DNA from: JAIEOG01 sp964519985
Lineage (GTDB): Bacteria > Bdellovibrionota > FAC87 > UBA2466
Direction of reading: 5' to 3'
Assembly (NCBI GenBank): GCA_964519985.1
Contig: CAZFMF010000020.1
Location: 3,045-67,044 of the forward strand
Length of the DNA stretch: 64,000 nucleotides
Part shown: piece after piece, positions 41,901-50,099 of the stretch
How the letters are laid out: every line of letters begins with the position of its first letter
Position numbering within the stretch: the stretch's first letter is position 1
Notes under the pieces: model-generated
Seen by the model: the letters and a program-made list of their open reading frames with translations, nothing else
Database searches by the model: none
What the model was told of the DNA's origin: nothing
Position numbers and translations under genes: made by a program

Positions 41901-43769
41901 ATGCCCGCATCGAGTCACCCAGTGCAAGCCCAGTTATTGGATCAAATCAAAGATTGGCCCACGCAACCCGGGGTCTACATCATGCGCGACTCGGCCAAGC
42001 GCATCCTTTACGTCGGCAAAGCGAAGAGTTTGCGTGCGCGCATCCGCTCGTACTTTCAGGCCGCGGAAAAGCTGACGCCAAAAACTCGCATTCTCGTTTC
42101 GCGCATTGTCAGCTTGGAATTTACCGTCGTTCGCACCGAACTCGAAGCGCTGCTGCTGGAGTGCAATCTCATCAAGAAGCACCGGCCGCGCTACAATATG
42201 CGGCTCAAAGACGACAAGAATTTTCCCTACGTCGTCTTGGACTTCACCCATCCCTTTCCGCAGTTTCGGATCACGCGCAAAGTGATCGTCTCGCCCGACT
42301 TGCAGTACTTCGGCCCTTTCAGCGGCGGCATTCGGGAGATCAGCCGCTTTCTGCTAAAAACATTTCAGATTCGCGATTGCACGGAAGCCAAGTTTCGCAA
42401 TCGCAAACGCCCGTGTTTGAACTACGAGATCGGCACCTGCACCGGTCCCTGCGTCGGCCTGGTTTCTCAGGACGACTATTCCAAGCAAGTGCGCGAGGCC
42501 ATCTTGTTCCTCAAGGGAAAAAAACAGGTTCTCCTGGGTGACCTGAAAAAGGAAATGTACGCCGCCTCCGAAAAAACCGAGTTCGAAAAAGCCCGGGCGC
42601 TGCGCGATAAGATCGTCGGTATCGAAAAGCTCACCGAGAAGCAAAACGCGGTGATGGTCGACCAGCTGAAAGACATCGATATCGTCGGTTCCTTCATCGC
42701 CCAAGACGAAATTCAATGGGTGGTGCTCTTCATCCGGGGTGGTTTGCTCACTGGTCGCCGGGCGGAGAAGGTGAAAATCCCGATCGACCCCGACGAGGCG
42801 GTCAATGGGTTCTTGGAACAGTTTTATTCGGTCTCGCTGATTCCCGACGAAGTCTGGCTGATGGACGATTTTCCCGAACGGGAAAATCTGCAAAGCCTGT
42901 TGAGCCAGCAGGCAAAAAAAGAAGTGCGTGTGCAAGTGAAACGCGGAGAAAAGCCGCTACGGCTCCTCGGTATGGCGCACGAGAACGCCCGCCTGCTCTA
43001 CCAGGATGCCGCCAAGAAGCCGGCTTCGGCGACCGATGTTCTCAAAGATGCCTTAAACCTACCGGAGGCCCCACACACGATCGAAGGCATCGATGTTTCC
43101 AACTTCCAGGGACAAGCCCCGGCGGTGGCGCTGGTGCATTTTGCCGACGAGCGGCCGTTGAAGAGTCGCTATCGCCTGTACTATCCGCGCACGGTCACCG
43201 GCGCGAATGATTTTGCGATGATCCACGAGATCGTGACTCGGCGTTTCTCCAAACCGGATCCGCCGTGGCCGGATTTGCTATTGATCGATGGCGGCAAAGG
43301 CCAACTCGCTGCCGCCGCCAGAGCCCTCGAAGAAGTGGGCGCGCAAGTGCCGGTTTGTTCCATTGCCAAAGCGCGCACGGAGCGGAGCTTTACCCGCAAG
43401 GAAGTGAAGCGCAGCGAAGAACGCATCTTTCTGCCGAATCGCAAGAACCCCGTAAACTTGCGCGAAGGCAACCCGGCCTTGGCGCTACTCGTTCGCGTGC
43501 GCGACGAAGCGCACCGGTTTTCCGTCGTCAGTCACCGCCGCCGCCGCACGAAGTGGAGCGACACCGGCAATCCCCTGGAGGCGGTGCAAGGGGTCGGTGC
43601 GAAAACGAAAGAGAAGCTTCTCAAAGCCTTTGGAGACGTGGACACGATCAAGCGTAAGACGGTCAACGAACTCAAAGCGCTGGGTATCAGTGGCCCCACC
43701 GCCGAGAAAATTCTCGCGCAGCTAAATGCCGCGCCGCCCGACTCCGAAGCACAGGGCGGCGAAGAATAG
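41901..43769 (+). CDS. uvrC: UvrABC excinuclease subunit C
   Basis: 622 aa. GIY-YIG nuclease domain at 20-100 (PGVYIMRDSAKRILYVGKAKSLRARIRSYF), Cys-rich segment (CLNYEIGTCTGPC, about 172-184), UVR domain near 205-235, UvrC RNase-H-like C-terminal nuclease (IEGIDVSNFQGQAPA, LLIDGGKGQL) and C-terminal HhH (VQGVGAKTKEKLLKAFG). It makes both incisions in nucleotide excision repair. Terminated by a hairpin at 43796. Confidence 0.96.
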   Translation: MPASSHPVQAQLLDQIKDWPTQPGVYIMRDSAKRILYVGKAKSLRARIRSYFQAAEKLTPKTRILVSRIVSLEFTVVRTELEALLLECNLIKKHRPRYNMRLKDDKNFPYVVLDFTHPFPQFRITRKVIVSPDLQYFGPFSGGIREISRFLLKTFQIRDCTEAKFRNRKRPCLNYEIGTCTGPCVGLVSQDDYSKQVREAILFLKGKKQVLLGDLKKEMYAASEKTEFEKARALRDKIVGIEKLTEKQNAVMVDQLKDIDIVGSFIAQDEIQWVVLFIRGGLLTGRRAEKVKIPIDPDEAVNGFLEQFYSVSLIPDEVWLMDDFPERENLQSLLSQQAKKEVRVQVKRGEKPLRLLGMAHENARLLYQDAAKKPASATDVLKDALNLPEAPHTIEGIDVSNFQGQAPAVALVHFADERPLKSRYRLYYPRTVTGANDFAMIHEIVTRRFSKPDPPWPDLLLIDGGKGQLAAAARALEEVGAQVPVCSIAKARTERSFTRKEVKRSEERIFLPNRKNPVNLREGNPALALLVRVRDEAHRFSVVSHRRRRTKWSDTGNPLEAVQGVGAKTKEKLLKAFGDVDTIKRKTVNELKALGISGPTAEKILAQLNAAPPDSEAQGGEE

Positions 43770-43795
43770 CTCGAGTTTAAGTTTGCCAGTCTTCC

Positions 43796-43821
43796 ACTCC
43801 GGCGCCGGAGTAGGCCTTTTT
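43796..43821 (+). terminator. Probable rho-independent terminator of uvrC
   Basis: Perfect palindrome ACTCCGGCGCCGGAGT (43796-43811) followed by AGGCC and a T run (43816-43821). It is between convergent uvrC and hmgA. Confidence 0.6.
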
Positions 43822-43835
43822 AGAAGGAACGTGCT

Positions 43836-45128
43836 TTAGGGTTGCTTGAAGTTTTTGCGCAACCCCTGCCAGCACTCCAGATAATCCGGCTGGGCCAACC
43901 CGCCTTCCATCGCGAAGCGCGTGGGTTGGAAGATGTAGCGACTCTCGAACATGAATGCCAAAGTCTCGTCGATATAATGCGGTTTCAGATCCGCGGAGCT
44001 AGCCTTGGCAAAGGTTTCGGCGTCTGGACCGTGTCCGGAAAAACTATTGTGCAAACTGCTGCCGCCCGGCGAAAAACCGGTGGCCTTGGCGTCGTAAACG
44101 CCGTGCACGAGGCCCATCCATTCGCTCATTGCGTTGCGGTGGTAGTACGGCGGCCGGAACGTGTGGTCGGCCACCATCCAGCGCGGGGGGAAAATCACGA
44201 AATCGATATTCGAAATCCCGGGTGTTTCCGAAGGGGAAGTCAAAACCGTGAAAATCGATGGATCGGGGTGATCGAAACTCACCGTGCCGATCGTATTGAA
44301 ATGGGTGAGATCGTATTTGTACGGCGCGTAATTGCCGTGCCACCCGACGACATCGAGTGGAGAATGCGTGAGCGGCGCTTGCCAAAGACGGCCGCCGAAT
44401 TTCGCGACCAAGGTAAACTTCCCTTCGCGATCTTCGAAACGCGCGGTGGGCGATTGGAAATCGCGGGGGTTCGCCAGTCCATTGGATCCGATCGGACCCA
44501 GATTGGGCAGGCGCAAAGGCGAGCCGAAATTTTCGCAGACGTACCCGCGGGCTTTGCCATCGGGTTCGACCTGAAACCGGATGCCGCGCGGGACGACCGC
44601 AATTTCTTTGGGCCCCACTTCCAACCAGCCAAGCTCCGTCTTCAAACGGATATTCCCACTCTCCGGAACAAAGAGAAAATCGCCGTCCGCCGAATAGAAA
44701 AAGGTATCCGTCATCGGCGCTGAAATCGCGTAGAGGTGAACCGCGCAACCGCGCTGTTCATTGGCGTTGCCGTTGCCGGCCATCGTGACCAACCCCTTCA
44801 GAAAGTCGGTGGGACTTTCGGGCAACGGAAGGGGATTCCACCGCATTTGCAACGGGGACACCGGGAGCTCATCAAATGGCGTGCCGCGGATCTGCCCCGA
44901 ATCGCGGGGCTGAAACGCACCGTGTACCACTCCGGGACGCAACCGGTAGGTCCAAGTGCGCAGATTTTCGTGGCGCGGGGCTAGGAAGGAGGTTCCGCTG
45001 ATTTGTTCGGCGTAAAGGCCATGGGCCACCTTCTGGGGCGAATTTTGCCATTCCGGCAAAGTGCCTTTGAGCGCCTCGGTGGCGAAGTGATTTCCAAACC
45101 CACTGAGATAAGACAGTGCTTGCTTCAT
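43836..45128 (-). CDS. hmgA: Homogentisate 1,2-dioxygenase
   Basis: 430 aa, a cupin that opens the ring of homogentisate in phenylalanine/tyrosine breakdown. Start YLSGFGNHFATEALKGTLP and the iron site region HFNTIGTVSFDHPDPSIFTVLTSPSETPG/PPRWMVADHTFRPPYYHRNAMSEWMG are family typical (His, Glu, His ligands). No other homogentisate pathway gene lies in the window, so its partners are elsewhere. Confidence 0.95.
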   Translation of the reverse strand: MKQALSYLSGFGNHFATEALKGTLPEWQNSPQKVAHGLYAEQISGTSFLAPRHENLRTWTYRLRPGVVHGAFQPRDSGQIRGTPFDELPVSPLQMRWNPLPLPESPTDFLKGLVTMAGNGNANEQRGCAVHLYAISAPMTDTFFYSADGDFLFVPESGNIRLKTELGWLEVGPKEIAVVPRGIRFQVEPDGKARGYVCENFGSPLRLPNLGPIGSNGLANPRDFQSPTARFEDREGKFTLVAKFGGRLWQAPLTHSPLDVVGWHGNYAPYKYDLTHFNTIGTVSFDHPDPSIFTVLTSPSETPGISNIDFVIFPPRWMVADHTFRPPYYHRNAMSEWMGLVHGVYDAKATGFSPGGSSLHNSFSGHGPDAETFAKASSADLKPHYIDETLAFMFESRYIFQPTRFAMEGGLAQPDYLECWQGLRKNFKQP

Positions 45129-45180
45129 AGCCCCCTCAAGTTACTACAAAAACGGGGCGGGCACCGATAGAATAAACGCA

Positions 45181-46578
45181 ATGATTCAAGCGCTTGTTTT
45201 CGATCTCGACGGCGTATTAGTCGATGCCGCGGATTGGCACGCGCAGGCGTTGAACAAGGCGCTAGGGCTTTTCGGTTACTCGATTTCGCACGAGGAACAC
45301 CAAAACACCTACAATGGATTGCCAACGCTGGTGAAGCTCCGGATGCTTTCGAAGCACCGCGGCTTTCCCGTTGCCCTGCATGGTTTCGTGAATGAAATGA
45401 AGCAGAAATTCACGCGCGAGATTTTCTTGCGGGATTGCCGTCCGCGGCCCGAACTTTCCGCCGCCCTTCACCACCTGCGCGGCGAGGGATACCGGGTAGC
45501 GGTGGCCAGTAATAGCTCGCGTACGACGGTGGAACTGGCGCTCGAAGGCCTCGAGTTGGAACACGCCTTCGACGTGGTTCTTTCGCACGAAGACGTGGGA
45601 CGTTCGAAGCCGGACCCGGAGGTCTATCGGGAATGCTTTCGGCGGCTGGATGTCCAGCCCAGCGAAGCCTTGATCCTCGAGGACTCCGAGCCGGGAATCC
45701 GAGCGGCCCGCGAATCTCGCGCCCACGTCATGGTGATAAAAGATCCGAGCCAGGTGACGTTGGGAAATATCCAACGGCACGTGCGGCTCGCCGAGGAATC
45801 GCAGTGCGATCCGCCCACGGTCGAAATCCTCATTCCGATGGCGGGCAAGGGACAGCGTTTCATCGACGCCGGTTTTCCTCGGCCCAAACCTTTTATCAGT
45901 GTCCTAGGACGCCCCATGATCGAATGGGTGGTGGAGAACCTCCGACCCGCCGGCATTCCCCATGTTTTTACTTTTCTGGTGAATGAAGATCACCTACGCC
46001 ACGAACCGCACCGAAATTTGCTAGAACGAGTCGCGCCCGGTTGCCGAATTGTTTCGGTGCCGACCGTGACGCAAGGTGCCGCCTGCACCGCTCTCCTAGC
46101 CAGCGATGTCATCGAACAGGAACGGCCGCTTCTCATCGCGAATTCGGATCAGTTCGTCGATTTTTCGTGCGCGGACTTTGTCCAGCGCAGCCGCGCGGAA
46201 AACTGCGATGGGAATATCCTGATCTTCCCCGCCACCGATCCGAAGTGGAGTTACGCACTGACCGATGAACAGGGCAATGTGAGCGAAGTGGCGGAGAAAA
46301 ATCCCATCAGTCCCGACGCCACGGTGGGCGTTTATTACTTCCGCACCGCCGCCACCTTCATGGAAAGTGCACAGCGCATGATCCGACTCGATCGGCGCAC
46401 CCGCGACGAGTTTTATGTTTGTCCGGTGTACAACGAGCTGATTGCCCTGGGTGGGAAAGTTCGCACTTACCGGATCGCCCCCGATGCCATGCACGGGATG
46501 GGAACGCCCGAGGATCTCCAGGCCTTTTTGCAACACCGGCTCAAACCATCGGAGCCGGTTGATTCTTGGCAACCGTGA
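45181..46578 (+). CDS. Fused HAD phosphatase (beta-PGM-like) and sugar nucleotidyltransferase
   Basis: 465 aa in two domains. Residues 1 to about 215: HAD subfamily I like beta-phosphoglucomutase (FDLDGVLVD with both catalytic Asp, NSSRTT, SKPDPEVY, ILEDSEPGI). Residues about 220-460: NTP_transferase fold (ILIPMAGKGQRFIDAGFPRPKPF, then GAACTALLASDVI, IANSDQFVDF). Both families act on sugar phosphates or sugar nucleotides; the fusion suggests phosphate removal or isomerisation linked to NDP-sugar making. Possible partner is the adjacent glycosyltransferase gene. Start is ATG at 45181, with no strong ribosome site. Confidence 0.8.
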   Translation: MIQALVFDLDGVLVDAADWHAQALNKALGLFGYSISHEEHQNTYNGLPTLVKLRMLSKHRGFPVALHGFVNEMKQKFTREIFLRDCRPRPELSAALHHLRGEGYRVAVASNSSRTTVELALEGLELEHAFDVVLSHEDVGRSKPDPEVYRECFRRLDVQPSEALILEDSEPGIRAARESRAHVMVIKDPSQVTLGNIQRHVRLAEESQCDPPTVEILIPMAGKGQRFIDAGFPRPKPFISVLGRPMIEWVVENLRPAGIPHVFTFLVNEDHLRHEPHRNLLERVAPGCRIVSVPTVTQGAACTALLASDVIEQERPLLIANSDQFVDFSCADFVQRSRAENCDGNILIFPATDPKWSYALTDEQGNVSEVAEKNPISPDATVGVYYFRTAATFMESAQRMIRLDRRTRDEFYVCPVYNELIALGGKVRTYRIAPDAMHGMGTPEDLQAFLQHRLKPSEPVDSWQP

Positions 46579-47707
46579 AAGGCCGAATTGGCGCGTGCGC
46601 TAAGAGCCGCTGATAAACGGCGATCGTCTCGTCGGCGGTGCGATCCCAGGTGAAGAGCTTAACCCGTCGATCGCCCGCCGCCCGTAGCGCGCTTAAGACG
46701 CGGGGTTCGCGCAGTGCTTCCAGCGCATCGGCGATGGATTCGACCGCGGTCGGATCAAAGAGCCGGGCCGCTTCGCCCACCACTTCGGGAATCGAACCGC
46801 CCCAGGATGCGGCCACCGGCGTTCCCGCCGCCATCGCCTCCAACGGCGGCAATCCGAATCCCTCGTAGAGGGAGGGATAAATCAATGCCTCGGCCGTGCG
46901 GTAAAGCCCAATCAGCTCTTGGGTCGACGGCTTACGCACCAAACGCACCCGATCGGTAAGGCCTAAACGCTGGATCTGATCCACCTCTTCGGGTTCCCAG
47001 ACTTCACCCGCACAGACCAAGTCCATCGCATCCCGTCGGGAAAAAAGGGCAAAAGCTTTGAGCAGGCGATCGAAGTTCTTGTGCTTTTGGCGTCCCCCCA
47101 CCTGGAGGAAAAAAGGGCGCTCCGGGCGGGCGGGCGCGGCGCCGTTGCGAAAGGGATCCGGATCGATGGCGAGCGGTACGACATCGATCTTGTCCGACGC
47201 AACATCAAAAAGTTCCCGCAGATCCTCGCGGGTCTTGTTCGAGATGGTCAAAATACGATCGGCCCGAGCGATGCATTCGGCTTTCTGTCGTCGCAACGTT
47301 GCAAACGGTTCCCCCACGTGGTCGGCGGCAAACCGCTCGGGAATCAGATCCAAGACCATCGCCAAGTAGTGGAAATCTCGACTGGGCGGAAGGCCGTAAT
47401 AAAACGATTGGAAAATCGGTGTCTCGCCCCCCGAAAACTTCCGGGTCCATCGGCGCGTTTCAAAGTTTTTTTTCCAGGCGGACAGACGGCGCCGCAAGCG
47501 GCCGGCCGGCAGCCAAGTCGCCGAAGGCACTAGGTTTGTGACCACTTCCGCCCCCGCCCCCTGCAATGCGGAAAGGGCATCCGTGGGCGACGGCGTTACG
47601 CTGACTCGCTGCCCGCGCGCGACCAGGCGGGGGACCATTTGGGTGTAGTAATGGTAGCAAGCGCCGAACCGGTCGAAACAAACACTGCCGTCGAGAACAA
47701 CCGTCAT
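46541..47707 (-). CDS. GT4-family glycosyltransferase
   Basis: 388 aa from an ATG with GAGGGGAGTCAGGG upstream. FFLQVGGRQKHKNFDRLLKAF and SLYEGFGLPPLEAMAAGTPVAASWGGSIPEVVGEAARLFDP are the group 1 glycosyltransferase signatures. It resembles mannosyltransferase-like GTs of polysaccharide synthesis; donor unknown. Its 3' end overlaps the HAD/nucleotidyltransferase gene by 38 nt, a possible functional pair although convergent. The longer in-frame extension to 47827 is not supported. Confidence 0.82.
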   Translation of the reverse strand: MTVVLDGSVCFDRFGACYHYYTQMVPRLVARGQRVSVTPSPTDALSALQGAGAEVVTNLVPSATWLPAGRLRRRLSAWKKNFETRRWTRKFSGGETPIFQSFYYGLPPSRDFHYLAMVLDLIPERFAADHVGEPFATLRRQKAECIARADRILTISNKTREDLRELFDVASDKIDVVPLAIDPDPFRNGAAPARPERPFFLQVGGRQKHKNFDRLLKAFALFSRRDAMDLVCAGEVWEPEEVDQIQRLGLTDRVRLVRKPSTQELIGLYRTAEALIYPSLYEGFGLPPLEAMAAGTPVAASWGGSIPEVVGEAARLFDPTAVESIADALEALREPRVLSALRAAGDRRVKLFTWDRTADETIAVYQRLLAHAPIRPFTVAKNQPAPMV

Positions 47708-47791
47708 CACCCTGACTCCCCTCGCACGGATGCGAGTTGATTTCCGTAATGGAAGGTATATTGATTTTAACGTGGGTTGCTCTAGGGGGGT

Positions 47792-48778
47792 ATGGGTAAC
47801 AAATATCGTCATACGATTTCGGGACAAGCGGTAGACTTCATCACTTCGGACGCACCGACGCTGGCCGTTCTGCGCACGGCGGACAAGGTAGCGCCGACGG
47901 AGGTCACCGTCTTAATTCAGGGGGAAAGCGGGACCGGCAAAGAGGTCCTGGCTCGGCGCATCCACCAACTGTCCCGGCGAGCGGACCGCCCGTTGGTTAC
48001 CTTGAACTGTGGGGCGCTTCAGGAAAGCCTGCTGCTAAGCGAGCTTTTTGGACACGAGAAGGGAGCCTTCACTGGTGCGATTGCGCAAAAAACCGGCCTG
48101 GTGGAACTCGCCGACGGTGGCACGCTCTTCCTCGACGAAATCGGCGAAATGGGATTGGAAGCGCAAGCCAAACTCCTGCGCTTTCTGCAGGACGGCGAGT
48201 GTTTTCGCGTCGGAGGAAAGACCTTACTTAGGCTAAATGTCCGCGTGATATCGGCGACCAACCGAGAACTCGCGACGCAGGTTAAAGACGGCCGCTTTCG
48301 CGAAGATCTTTACTACCGAATCAATACGGTCACCCTTCGCGTGAGCCCCTTGCGCCAACGCGTGGCCGATATTCCCGCCCTGATTGAATCCTTCTTGAAA
48401 ACCGGAACACAAACGAAGCTGAAACGCATTTCGCCGGAGGCGATGCAGCTGTTGCGGGCCTACAAATGGCCGGGCAATGTGCGCGAACTCCAAAACGCGG
48501 TGGAACGATTCAAGATTCTCGGCGAATCCGAAACCCTATCCGCCGACGAAGTCGCCAAGCATCTGCGCTTGGGACAGAAAGAATTGGAAGCGCCGGACTG
48601 GAGTGAAACGTTCGATCTCGGCACCCTTGAAAAACACCATATCTTGCGGGTGCTCGCGCATTTTGAGGGTAATAAAACGAAAGCCGCCAATGCCATGGGC
48701 ATCACGGTCAAAACGCTCTACAACAAACTGGCGCGCTACCAAAAAGAGATTGAAGACCCGTCTTTGCGAGGAGAGTAG
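47792..48778 (+). CDS. Sigma-54-dependent transcriptional activator without receiver domain
   Basis: 328 aa. AAA+ domain with Walker A GESGTGKE (44-51), GAFTGA loop (91-96) for sigma-54 contact, Walker B GGTLFLDEIGEM (109-120), and sensor/arginine finger region REDLYYRIN. The C-terminal Fis-type HTH is NKTKAANAMGITVKTLYNKLARYQ. The N-terminal regulatory part is only about 20 residues, so there is no receiver, GAF or PAS domain: it is either constitutive or controlled by a partner protein or level. No sigma-54 promoter identified with confidence. Confidence 0.88.
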   Translation: MGNKYRHTISGQAVDFITSDAPTLAVLRTADKVAPTEVTVLIQGESGTGKEVLARRIHQLSRRADRPLVTLNCGALQESLLLSELFGHEKGAFTGAIAQKTGLVELADGGTLFLDEIGEMGLEAQAKLLRFLQDGECFRVGGKTLLRLNVRVISATNRELATQVKDGRFREDLYYRINTVTLRVSPLRQRVADIPALIESFLKTGTQTKLKRISPEAMQLLRAYKWPGNVRELQNAVERFKILGESETLSADEVAKHLRLGQKELEAPDWSETFDLGTLEKHHILRVLAHFEGNKTKAANAMGITVKTLYNKLARYQKEIEDPSLRGE

Positions 48779-48972
48779 CGAGGAAGGACAGACGACAGAA
48801 GCTGGGCCGGGGAGACCGGTCACCGAAACTGACTCCCCGCTGGGGGCCTCCCCTGACCTCTTGCCGTAGACTCGACCTTAGCCAAGCCCCCTCCGCTTTG
48901 TCCAATTATTCAATAGACACAATGTGTTAGTTCTTCTTCAAGGAACCGCGGCAATGTTCCGAAAGGGAAAGA

Positions 48973-49296
48973 GTGCCGCTCGCCAATCCGCTCTTTCTAC
49001 TGACAGGGTTTATCTGTGTGGTGCTTTCGCCCTGCCTCGCTTTGTTTGGACTCGCGATTTACAAGGCCGCCAAGGATCACCCGGCGCGAGATGCGGATGC
49101 GCGCTTGATTGCCAAGCTGCGTCAAGTTGAAGCCGAGAAGCAGGATCTTCTAGCGCAGTTCGACGCGGCCCACGTGAATGCGAATCAGATGATCGATCGC
49201 ATTCGCCTGCTCGAGAGATTGCTCATCGAAGAACGCCGCAATCGGCTCGCCGAATCCACCGAAATCCTCCGCCTGCGCGAACGCCTCCGATCCTAA
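48973..49296 (+). CDS. Small membrane protein with coiled coil (PspB-like layout)
   Basis: 107 aa from GTG. One transmembrane helix (FLLTGFICVVLSPCLALFGLAIYKAA, about 7-32) then a basic/acidic coiled coil (about 45-105). The layout resembles PspB, but the length and sequence are different, so no name is given. The upstream 194 bp after the sigma-54 activator hold a GC-rich hairpin near 48805-48850 but no gene. Confidence 0.55.
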   Translation: MPLANPLFLLTGFICVVLSPCLALFGLAIYKAAKDHPARDADARLIAKLRQVEAEKQDLLAQFDAAHVNANQMIDRIRLLERLLIEERRNRLAESTEILRLRERLRS

Positions 49297-49297
49297 G

Positions 49298-49406
49298 AGG
49301 TACCCACTTCCTTTCCAGTCATGACTGAAAAGGCTGCCGTCTTTTGCTAGTCCAAAAGGCGGCAGGGTACTTGCCTGTGTGATGACTGGAAAGGAAGTGG
49401 GTACCT
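49298..49406. repeat. Nested inverted repeat, GGTACCCACTTCC family, copy 3
   Basis: Perfect 25-bp arms (49298-49322 and 49382-49406) beginning AGGTACCCACTTCCTTTCC. The centre has an inner stem CTGCCG...CGGCAG. The element starts 1 nt after the stop of the small membrane protein gene. Same outer ends as copy 1. Confidence 0.88.
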
Positions 49407-49412
49407 TACGAT

Positions 49413-49438
49413 GATTGCTTCGCGGCGCTCGCAATGAC
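49413..49438. repeat. Partial REP-like sequence (GCAATGAC family)
   Basis: GATTGCTTCGCGGCGCTCGC followed by AATGAC, the complement of the GTCATTGCGAG element seen at 3611 and 54671. Only one half is present; it lies directly beside the nested inverted repeat. Confidence 0.5.
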
Positions 49439-49445
49439 CGGACAA

Positions 49446-49478
49446 TAAAAAACCCGCTCCGGTTTCCCGAAGCGGGTT
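49446..49478 (-). terminator. Rho-independent terminator of the leftward barrel gene
   Basis: AACCCGCT and AGCGGGTT form an 8-bp stem around CCGGTTTCCCGA, which itself can extend the stem. Read leftwards it ends in a run of Ts (TAAAAAA on the plus strand). It lies 30 bp downstream of the stop at 49509. Confidence 0.78.
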
Positions 49479-49508
49479 CTTCAAACTACTGCTTCTCGAT
49501 TCAGCAAA

Positions 49509-50009
49509 TTACCAAACGTACGAGAAGTTCAGGAAGTTGATGTACAAGTTGGCCGAACCAACCGAGGTCACGTGCGCGAACTCGATGGTCGGGCGGTACA
49601 TCAAGCCCGTGGCGAGCTCGAAACGTTTACCGATTTCAGCACCCCACGCGAAATTGAGGGCCGCGCTTTTTGCCACGCCCGCGCCCGCACCGAAAAACAG
49701 CGAGTCCGCGATGTTGTCATCGAAGTTAAACGTGAACCACGCCTGAGCTTTCCAAGGCGCCGCCGCCGAGGCAATCGACATATTGCCACGAAGACCGATT
49801 TGGATACCGGGCATGAACATGCGCTGATAGCCAACGGCTAGCGGCAACGTGAACGTGCTGGCATTGAGATCGATATCGCCGTGACCGTGCGTACCGAACA
49901 GAATTTCCTGACCGGCGTACGAGCTGGACGAATGCGAGTCGGCCGCAGCGAACGACGGGCTCACCGCGATAAGGGCTAAAGCAACAACGCCCAAAACTAC
50001 TTTTTTCAT
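49509..50009 (-). CDS. Small outer-membrane beta-barrel-like protein
   Basis: 166 aa. Signal peptide MKKVVLGVVALALIAVSPSFAAAD. The mature protein is made of alternating hydrophobic strands (FTLPLAVGYQRMFM, IQIGLRGNMSIA, AWFTFNFDD, GAGAGVAKSAALNFAWGAEIG) and ends in an aromatic residue (NFSYVW), the usual C-terminal signal for outer-membrane assembly. Probably an 8-stranded barrel. It has its own promoter and terminator. Confidence 0.75.
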   Translation of the reverse strand: MKKVVLGVVALALIAVSPSFAAADSHSSSSYAGQEILFGTHGHGDIDLNASTFTLPLAVGYQRMFMPGIQIGLRGNMSIASAAAPWKAQAWFTFNFDDNIADSLFFGAGAGVAKSAALNFAWGAEIGKRFELATGLMYRPTIEFAHVTSVGSANLYINFLNFSYVW

Positions 50010-50056
50010 TTTGTTTCTCCTTGTGGTCGTTTGGGACTTAGCAACTAATAGATGTA

Positions 50057-50085
50057 AATCTATCGCGTGATTTGCAGAGTTACAA
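50057..50085 (-). promoter_or_regulatory. Probable promoter of the barrel gene
   Basis: Leftward TTGTAA (50085-50080) and TAGATT (50062-50057) with 17-bp spacer; a TAGAT-gtaa-ATCTA palindrome overlaps the -10 box. The leader is about 40 nt, ending in AAGGAGAAA before the ATG. Confidence 0.5.
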
Positions 50086-50099
50086 GAAAAAGCGAGTGA

